DNA of 20,549 nt from positions 1 through 20,549 of the IMG/VR virus record IMGVR_UViG_3300005915_001969. One strand, given 5' to 3'. Below are positions 15,826 to 20,549 of the stretch, piece after piece. How positions within the stretch are numbered: position 1 is the first letter of the stretch; every line of letters starts with the position of its first letter. The notes beneath the pieces were generated by a model. That model worked only from the letters and a program-made list of their open reading frames with translations. It was not told the origin of the DNA and did no database searches. The DNA is from a virus. The position numbers and the translations under genes are program-made.

Positions 15826-16361
15826 ATACTTGACTCCTTTTTTTGATCTGGATTTATAATAACTTCTATTAATGATGGTCGAGTTAAATCATGGTTAAAT
15901 ATCTTTTCTAGTTTTGTTAAATCATTACATAATTCATAATCCATAAAATACGTTATAGATAAGTCTAACAAAGGCGGGAATGTTAATTGTTCAACTAGAT
16001 CATTGTTAAAAAACTTTTGATGTGTGTTTCTTATTGAAGCATAACCATTGTTATTCAAAACAAATATTAATATATTTAAATTTAATCTGGTAATAGTTTG
16101 TAGCTCTTGAATATTATGCTGCAAACTTCCATCACCTTCAATACATATAACTGGTCTATTACTAGCTATTGATGCGCCTATTGCATGAGGTATAGCAAAC
16201 CCCATAGAACCAAGCCCAGGATTACATATAATTCTTTGCCCTTTTTTAACTTTCCATGCTTGTTGTGTTATCTCAGATGCAAAACCTGAACTAGATGGAA
16301 CTATTACATGATCTTTAGTTGCAAGATCAGATACCTTGTTTATAAAATCGTATAAGTTCAT
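15822..16361 (-). CDS. ThDP-dependent enzyme, C-terminal (PP, cofactor-binding) domain as a separate gene
   Basis: This 179-residue protein corresponds to the pyrophosphate-binding third of acetolactate-synthase-like enzymes. It has VPSSSGFASE (21-30), GLGSMGFAIPHAIGAS (49-64), the ThDP/Mg motif GDG (76-78) ending at NNN (103-105), and GYASIRNTHQKFF (106-118). The GLxSMG and NNGYASIRxTQ-like patterns are those of ThDP enzymes of polysaccharide/nonulosonate gene clusters, which may transfer a two-carbon unit from pyruvate. Normally this domain is the end of one chain of about 550 residues. It starts at ATG 16361, overlapping the middle-domain gene by ATGA, with GGGAG 8 nt upstream. It must assemble with the products of the two preceding genes to be active. 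Confidence 0.92.
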   Translation of the reverse strand: MNLYDFINKVSDLATKDHVIVPSSSGFASEITQQAWKVKKGQRIICNPGLGSMGFAIPHAIGASIASNRPVICIEGDGSLQHNIQELQTITRLNLNILIFVLNNNGYASIRNTHQKFFNNDLVEQLTFPPLLDLSITYFMDYELCNDLTKLEKIFNHDLTRPSLIEVIINPDQKKESSI

Positions 16362-16867
16362 TTACAAAGCTCCCTTGCTTTTTCAATTAATCCTAAATGT
16401 TCATTATCTTGATCTTGAGTTGCACATAAATAATAATATTCATTAAAAGAAGTTAAAAATTCTTTTATATCTCTACAAATTTTTAATTCACCAAAAGAAA
16501 GTTTATCAAGTTCATTTTGATCTATATCTATTATTATTTTTTTTGCATTAGATGTATATTGTTCTGGATGCCAAGATGTTTGCATTAAGTCCATTCTTGC
16601 ACCAATACATATAATTAAATCTGCTTTATCTTCAATTAATTTTGCATTTTTATTATTTAATAATCCTGGTCTACCAAAATATAAATGATGATTTTCTGAT
16701 ATTAAATCTATACCTCTCCATGTTGTTAATACTGGAATATGTAATAAATTTATTAGTCTTTCAAATTCATTAATAGCATTAGATGCTCTTACTCCATGAC
16801 CAGCTAATATTATAGGAAATTTACTAGAGTATAAATAATGAAACATTAATTGATTTACATCACCCAT
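16358..16867 (-). CDS. ThDP-dependent enzyme, central domain as a separate gene
   Basis: This 169-residue protein matches the central Rossmann-like domain of acetolactate-synthase-like enzymes. SKFPIILAGHGVRASNAINEFERL (15-38) and IPVLTTWRGIDLI are seen, then HHLYFGRPG (60-68), KADLIICIGARMD (81-93) and KKIIIDIDQNEL. In full-length enzymes it binds FAD or is structural, between the two catalytic domains. It starts at ATG 16867, overlapping the N-domain gene by 8 nt (ATGGGTGA) in a +1-shifted frame. It has no clear ribosome binding site, so translation is probably by termination-reinitiation. Ends match the inter-domain linkers, so nothing essential seems missing. Confidence 0.88.
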   Translation of the reverse strand: MGDVNQLMFHYLYSSKFPIILAGHGVRASNAINEFERLINLLHIPVLTTWRGIDLISENHHLYFGRPGLLNNKNAKLIEDKADLIICIGARMDLMQTSWHPEQYTSNAKKIIIDIDQNELDKLSFGELKICRDIKEFLTSFNEYYYLCATQDQDNEHLGLIEKARELCK

Positions 16868-17387
16868 TTACTAATTCTTTTTGTATATCTATTGGAATTT
16901 CTAGCCAAACAGGAGCTTTACGACCTGTTGTTGCTTTCTCTATAAGTATTGGCAAAAGTTTGTCTATAGTTGGATATTTTCTTAACATAACACCTGATTT
17001 TGTTATTTCTTCAATAATTGATCTAGTATCAATTTCACCAACACCTTTTGATCTAATATCTTTATGTTCTTTTATATCTTGAGTTTTACATTGACCTGAA
17101 ATTATAAGCAAAGGAGTTGAATCAATATAACTTGCTGCAACTCCTGTAAGACAATTTAAAGCGCCAGCGCCATTTGTTACTATTACAACACCTAATTCAT
17201 TTTTATACTGTGCGTAAGCATCTGCAGCTATAACAGCCGATTGTTCGTGTAACATGTGTATGAATTTTATATTTTTATTCTTGTTTACAGCGTCGATTAA
17301 ATACATACACATACCGCCAGAAACACCAAATATATGAGTGACGCCTATTTCTGATAAATAATTAACTATAAATTCAGCTACAGTCAT
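16860..17387 (-). CDS. ThDP-dependent enzyme, N-terminal (Pyr) domain as a separate gene
   Basis: This 175-residue protein is the pyrimidine-binding first third of an acetolactate-synthase-like enzyme. It has the opening MTVAEFIVNYLSEIGVTHIFGVSGG and the catalytic Glu48 in HEQSAVIAADAYAQ (47-60), which activates ThDP. TNGAGALNCLTGVAASYIDS (71-90) is the classic family segment, and it ends with GRKAPVWLEIPIDIQ. It stops exactly at the normal domain boundary. ATGA overlap with the preceding unknown gene and GAGG 7 nt upstream support the start at 17387. Together with the next two genes it makes the equivalent of one 523-residue enzyme, probably acting on a sugar or keto-acid in this operon. Confidence 0.92.
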   Translation of the reverse strand: MTVAEFIVNYLSEIGVTHIFGVSGGMCMYLIDAVNKNKNIKFIHMLHEQSAVIAADAYAQYKNELGVVIVTNGAGALNCLTGVAASYIDSTPLLIISGQCKTQDIKEHKDIRSKGVGEIDTRSIIEEITKSGVMLRKYPTIDKLLPILIEKATTGRKAPVWLEIPIDIQKELVNG

Positions 17388-17740
17388 TCAAAATCCTCAT
17401 ATTGACCATATATTAAACCTTTTGCTCTAGTCACTATTGAATCTTTTATTTTATATAAATATTTTTTTATCTTATTTTTTATATCACTTAATACTATTTC
17501 ATTTTTATTGATTATTCTTTCGTTGTCTTTAACATGTTCTAAGTTAATATAATATTCATCTTCTTTAATAAAACTAAATCCTTGAAGAATTTTATTTATT
17601 TTATTCCCCTTTTTTCCTATTAAAGTTAAACTTATTCTTTCTTGATAACATGCACCTGTACAAGATAGCGTTTCAGTTAAATTTAAATTTAATTCAACAT
17701 TATCTTCAAAATCTACATATTTTCCATTATAAAATATCAT
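17384..17740 (-). CDS. Hypothetical protein in the sugar operon
   Basis: This 118-residue protein is not recognised. It opens with MIFYNGKYVDFEDNVELNLN and has a Cys pair in LSCTGACYQERISLTLIG (about 26-43). A Lys/Ile-rich helical half follows, ending IYGQYEDFE. Gene spacing shows it is real: its ATG at 17740 overlaps the NeuB-fusion stop by ATGA, and its own stop overlaps the ThDP N-domain start by ATGA. It may be an accessory or carrier-type protein for the sugar pathway, but there is no motif proof. Confidence 0.65.
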   Translation of the reverse strand: MIFYNGKYVDFEDNVELNLNLTETLSCTGACYQERISLTLIGKKGNKINKILQGFSFIKEDEYYINLEHVKDNERIINKNEIVLSDIKNKIKKYLYKIKDSIVTRAKGLIYGQYEDFE

Positions 17741-19242
17741 GTTATTTCACCATCTAACCAAGATCTTTTAAATGTCATTTTTGTTTTTCTGTTTGGGTTG
17801 TTTATTATCCTTTCATCATCATAATAAGAATCACCTTCAATACTTGTTGTTGATATTTCTTCAAATACACATCCATTACAAGCAGTAAAGAAATGTACTT
17901 TCTTTCTTTCTACAATGACTAAATTATCATCTGTTGGATTTGTTGTTCTAATTTCTCCATTTATATTTGTAGTTAAATCACCATATAAAACATGAAACGT
18001 CTCATCTTTTTGAATATGATAATGATCAGGATGTATTTGATTAGGTAATATAACTATTATTTTCTTTGCATATTCTCTATTTAAAATATTAAATATTGCA
18101 GCTCCGTATTCTTTATATCTGCTAATTCCGTAATGATGTGATAATTCCATGTCGCAATTATCAGGTATAGCAACTTTACTATTTTTTATTATTGGTACAA
18201 TTTGTTTAATTATATCTAAAACATCTTGTCTTTTATTATTACAATCAATCATATTTTTAGTTACTTGTAAGTTTTTACCAATTTCATATTTAACTTTATA
18301 TTCTTTATACTTCGATAAATCACTTGTAGTTAAATGCTGAGTTCCTTGAACTGGCATGGCAAGAAACGTATTTTCTTTTGTTAATATATCACCAGCTTTT
18401 AAATCTTCTTTTGCATAAACACCACGTTGCAAGTTTCTTATTGTTTGTTTTTGAGTTTCTGGGATTTCGTATCTTCTAGTTTCGTATCCACTTAATAATA
18501 TAGAATTTTTATAGTTTTCAAGTAATACTTTAAGTTCAATTGGACTTATTGAGTATTTATTACCATCATTTAATTTTATATGAACCTCTAAAATGTTTGC
18601 TCTTATATCAAATGAACCATGTTCTATATGTGATGAATAACCAATTGATATATCTTTATATCTATTTTTTAAAAACTCTATTTGACCTAATTGACCATTT
18701 TCCCACTGTGTAGGATATTCAGGCACACAATGAAGCAAAGCAAATTCTTTTTTACGATGTTTCATGAAACTAACAAAGTTATCTATATCTAATAATTCAG
18801 CTGCTCCTGTACTAGCTATAATATGCTTGTTTGTTACAGCAATCTTTTCTATTAAGGACCAATCAGTAAATGAACAACTTGCAATTTTAATTATGTCATA
18901 ATTATGTTCAATAATTTTATCAACACTATTTTCATCAAAAGGAGTACAAATAGAAATAAATCCACATTCTTTTATATAGTCTTTTATTTCTTTGAATCGT
19001 TCCCATGATAAACGAGTATCGTTAAATCGTTTTATATATTTGAAATCTACATTGTGTTTAAAATAAGGATGTATAAATGTATCTAAATCTCTATATTGAA
19101 GCTTAATTCCAAACTGAAAAGTATCTTTGTATGGTTCGCATTGTTCTTTTGCTATTTTTATTATTTCTTTTGCAAGTTCAACTGACCCGAGATGATTATT
19201 TGCACACTCTAAAACTATTAACCTATTAAAATAATTAATCAT
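17737..19242 (-). CDS. NeuB-type nonulosonate synthase fused to SAF and cupin domains
   Basis: This 501-residue fusion has three domains. Residues 1-255 are the NeuB TIM barrel that condenses phosphoenolpyruvate with a hexose to make sialic-acid-like sugars. It shows ECANNHLGS (12-20), SICTPFD (97-103), IIKIAS (117-122), ASTGAAE (143-149), HCVPEYPT (171-178), IGYSSH (200-205) and EVHIKL (219-224). Residues 272-331 are a SAF antifreeze-like domain (RGVYAKEDLKAGD). Residues 335-501 contain a cupin with IHPDHYH (403-409), Glu414, His417 and a late His450, resembling sugar-isomerase-type cupins. GGAG 6 nt before the ATG at 19242 supports the start. The cupin may isomerise or epimerise the substrate before condensation (inference). 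Confidence 0.92.
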   Translation of the reverse strand: MINYFNRLIVLECANNHLGSVELAKEIIKIAKEQCEPYKDTFQFGIKLQYRDLDTFIHPYFKHNVDFKYIKRFNDTRLSWERFKEIKDYIKECGFISICTPFDENSVDKIIEHNYDIIKIASCSFTDWSLIEKIAVTNKHIIASTGAAELLDIDNFVSFMKHRKKEFALLHCVPEYPTQWENGQLGQIEFLKNRYKDISIGYSSHIEHGSFDIRANILEVHIKLNDGNKYSISPIELKVLLENYKNSILLSGYETRRYEIPETQKQTIRNLQRGVYAKEDLKAGDILTKENTFLAMPVQGTQHLTTSDLSKYKEYKVKYEIGKNLQVTKNMIDCNNKRQDVLDIIKQIVPIIKNSKVAIPDNCDMELSHHYGISRYKEYGAAIFNILNREYAKKIIVILPNQIHPDHYHIQKDETFHVLYGDLTTNINGEIRTTNPTDDNLVIVERKKVHFFTACNGCVFEEISTTSIEGDSYYDDERIINNPNRKTKMTFKRSWLDGEIT

Positions 19243-19636
19243 TTACTTCTCCATTATCAAATTCTTTTTTAAAATCATCATAGTCTTTTAAAAGACCCAA
19301 ATAATAAGCTTGAATAACTTGTGATATTTTATATACAATTGGAGTAAACATATTTAATGATTTCTTTTGTATATGTAAAACTTCTTTTTCTTTATACCTA
19401 AATATGATTACTTTTAATCCATCAGATCTTTTGGCTATTTTAACTTCTGTATTTTTTATTAACTCTTGTAATCTAACATTATTTTTATATGTTGACCTTT
19501 TTTTATAATCTGAATTTTCTACTTTTACTTCATAATATCCAATTCTTTCTGCTCCATGAACAATATAGCTATTTTTTGACAATATTTCTAATAATTTTAA
19601 ATAATCATCTTTTTCTTTTATTTTATAAATTTCCAT
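19235..19636 (-). CDS. Hypothetical protein in the sugar operon
   Basis: This 133-residue basic protein has no recognised family. Its N-terminal half is KEKDDYLKLLEILSKNSYIVHGAERIGYYEVKVEN, its middle is beta-rich and Lys-rich, and its C-terminal part is helical (FTPIVYKISQVIQAYYLGLLKDYDDFKKEF). AAGGAG lies 10 nt before ATG 19636 and 7 nt before an in-frame TTG at 19639, so either could start it; ATG is preferred. It overlaps the first gene's end by 14 nt and the NeuB-fusion start by 8 nt, indicating a coupled real gene. Confidence 0.65.
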   Translation of the reverse strand: MEIYKIKEKDDYLKLLEILSKNSYIVHGAERIGYYEVKVENSDYKKRSTYKNNVRLQELIKNTEVKIAKRSDGLKVIIFRYKEKEVLHIQKKSLNMFTPIVYKISQVIQAYYLGLLKDYDDFKKEFDNGEVND

Positions 19637-20414
19637 CAATCATATACTCCTTATTTTCTTTGATTAGCCATTCTTTTAATGAGCCTTGAAAATTACCTAA
19701 ATGATCGTTTTTCCATTGTCTATATTCATCATGTTTATATGCTTCAAGTCGTCCATCATAATCTTCTAAATAATCGACTAAATAACCAAGTGATCTATTT
19801 GTTTTTAACATTATTTTACGTAAGCTAGTTTCTATAAATCCGTAGTACTTTCTAGGCTGATGAAAACCTCCGTTGCTCATAATCCAGTCAATATCAATCA
19901 TACAACAATTCATCATTTCAATACTAGGGTGAATAATAACATTGTGACCAGCTATAACTTTATTATGACTTAATAGATTATTAAATTTCTTTTCTATTTC
20001 TGGATGATACATACAATTATGATTCATTCCGCCGTTTGACATTGCAAGGATTCCTATTTCTGGTTCAGCGTCCATTACTTCATTCATTACAACATCAAAA
20101 TAATATGATTTAGTTAATGTGTCAGGATCAAAACCAATGTATCTAGTTCCTTTTGGAAACTTGTTATTTTCAAAAAAATGATTAAGCCCCATGTGAGCAC
20201 CATTGTCGCTAAGACAATCATGTATCTTACATCCGTAAAACTTTGCATATTCAATTATCTTTTCGTGATTCTCTTTATAATTAATCGGATAATGTTTTAA
20301 TAAAATCCAATGTTCCCAATTTCCAGATCCAAATTTATAAAGATTTTCCATACTGAATTGCAAAATGTCTGCATTACAAAACGCTTGAGTAATTATTAAA
20401 GTTTTTTGTGACAT
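19623..20414 (-). CDS. Possible GT-A-fold glycosyltransferase-like protein
   Basis: This 263-residue protein opens with TLIITQAFCNADILQFSMENLYKF, like the first strand and helix of GT-A glycosyltransferases. It has RYIGFDPDTL (91-100), where Asp96-x-Asp98 could be the metal-binding DXD. EIGILAMSNGG and a His/Cys-rich middle follow, and it ends with SLKEWLIKENKE. It is first in the operon and is followed by overlapping sugar genes. Three ATG codons are in frame at 20420, 20417 and 20414. AAGG ends at 20421, directly against the first, so the third (6-nt spacing) is the likely start. Family assignment is tentative because the rest does not match a family I know. Confidence 0.55.
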   Translation of the reverse strand: MSQKTLIITQAFCNADILQFSMENLYKFGSGNWEHWILLKHYPINYKENHEKIIEYAKFYGCKIHDCLSDNGAHMGLNHFFENNKFPKGTRYIGFDPDTLTKSYYFDVVMNEVMDAEPEIGILAMSNGGMNHNCMYHPEIEKKFNNLLSHNKVIAGHNVIIHPSIEMMNCCMIDIDWIMSNGGFHQPRKYYGFIETSLRKIMLKTNRSLGYLVDYLEDYDGRLEAYKHDEYRQWKNDHLGNFQGSLKEWLIKENKEYMIDGNL

Positions 20415-20423
20415 CATCATCCT

Positions 20424-20475
20424 TAATTATCAGACTGTTGCCTTTCTAATTGCTATGATAATTATGAGGCAACAG
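20424..20475 (-). promoter_or_regulatory. Leader stem-loop with competing or pseudoknotted pairing next to the ribosome binding site
   Basis: In the minus-strand RNA CTGTTGCCT (20475-20467) pairs perfectly with AGGCAACAG (20443-20435), 9 bp around a 23-nt loop. Within that loop TAATTATCA (20464-20456) is exactly complementary to TGATAATTA (20432-20424), which abuts the AAGG ribosome binding site. The two 9-bp pairings interleave, so they either form a pseudoknot (the 2-nt linkers make full coaxial formation tight) or exclude each other as a switch. Either could control translation of the first sugar gene. Confidence 0.6.
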
Positions 20476-20520
20476 CCCGAAAAATGGCTCTAATTAAATC
20501 GGGTAAAAAAACCAGAGCCA
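20476..20520 (-). promoter_or_regulatory. Upstream leader pseudoknot or intrinsic terminator/attenuator
   Basis: In the minus-strand RNA TGGCTCT (20520-20514) pairs with AGAGCCA (20491-20485), and CCCGA (20503-20499) from its loop pairs with TCGGG (20480-20476) downstream. This is an H-type arrangement (7 bp and 5 bp; loops of 10, 7 and 4 nt). Alternatively the 7-bp stem followed by TTTTT is a wide-loop terminator of an upstream unit, and the CCCGA pairing is its alternative. The element ends exactly where the next stem begins (20475), suggesting a designed multi-helix leader. Confidence 0.5.
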
Positions 20521-20524
20521 AGAT

Positions 20525-20530
20525 TTTATA
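20525..20530 (-). promoter_or_regulatory. Weak -10-like box before the structured leader
   Basis: The minus strand reads TATAAA at 20530-20525. Seven bases on is a G at 20519-20518, so a transcript from here would begin almost exactly at the first stem of the leader. Any -35 would fall at the window edge and cannot be checked. AT-rich surroundings make chance matches easy. Confidence 0.25.
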
Positions 20531-20549
20531 AGTATATATATTTTTGTTT

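Noticed and set aside
16858-16870. Single frameshift error joining the ThDP N and middle domains
   Set aside because: Not excluded, but the break falls at a domain linker, the second junction has its own ribosome binding site, and both overlaps match the coupled style of the whole operon. Read data would decide.
20424-20520. Known riboswitch or ribozyme (SAM-II, preQ1, fluoride, HDV-like, pistol, twister)
   Set aside because: The stem order and loops do not show the conserved core bases of these classes as I know them. An Infernal search is needed to be sure.
1-20549. tRNA genes, CRISPR arrays, insertion sequences or attachment sites
   Set aside because: No cloverleaf, regularly spaced repeat, transposase or integrase-linked repeat was seen by reading. 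A dedicated scan was not possible.

Overview
The window is a stretch of a tailed double-stranded DNA phage (or prophage) genome. It is AT-rich (about 30% GC by eye) and every credible gene lies on the minus strand, so transcription runs from about 20520 down towards 1. Strong AGGAG/GGAGG ribosome binding sites, TG-extended -10 boxes and the low GC suggest a low-GC, Bacillota-like host, but the host cannot be named from sequence alone. TGA, TAA and TAG all behave as stops. No integrase, repressor, lysis or replication gene is present, so lifestyle is unresolved.

In transcription order the first region (20520 to about 9660) is a carbohydrate-tailoring operon of overlapping genes, many joined by ATGA. 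It begins with a structured leader (20424-20520) and a possible GT-A glycosyltransferase. It continues with an unknown gene, a NeuB-type nonulosonate synthase fused to SAF and cupin domains, and another unknown gene. Next come three consecutive ORFs that together make one acetolactate-synthase-like ThDP enzyme (one domain per gene), then two radical SAM/SPASM enzymes, a sugar C-methyltransferase-like protein, a small Cys/Pro/Arg protein, an NAD-dependent sugar epimerase/dehydratase, an FkbM methyltransferase and a glycosyltransferase. Together they could make and attach an unusual, branched or methylated acidic sugar, either to the virion or to the host surface. This is inference. No CMP-sugar synthetase is visible here.

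The second region (9667-7778) holds two small membrane proteins, a small acidic/basic protein and a ParB-domain/N6-adenine DNA methyltransferase fusion.

The third region (7710-1) is a standard HK97-type packaging and head cassette: putative small terminase, large terminase, portal, Mu F-like head morphogenesis protein, a free-standing HNH endonuclease, prohead protease, major capsid protein with a coiled-coil delta domain, and a putative capsid decoration protein. A strong intrinsic terminator follows, then the gp6-like connector and the start of a head-closure gene cut by the window edge. A TATGNTATAAT extended -10 motif recurs in the gaps before the small terminase, portal and connector genes, with a weaker copy before the HNH gene, suggesting internal promoters.

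The most unusual items are the three-gene split of the ThDP enzyme, the leader with two interleaved stem pairs, and the large sugar-modification operon immediately upstream of the packaging genes.
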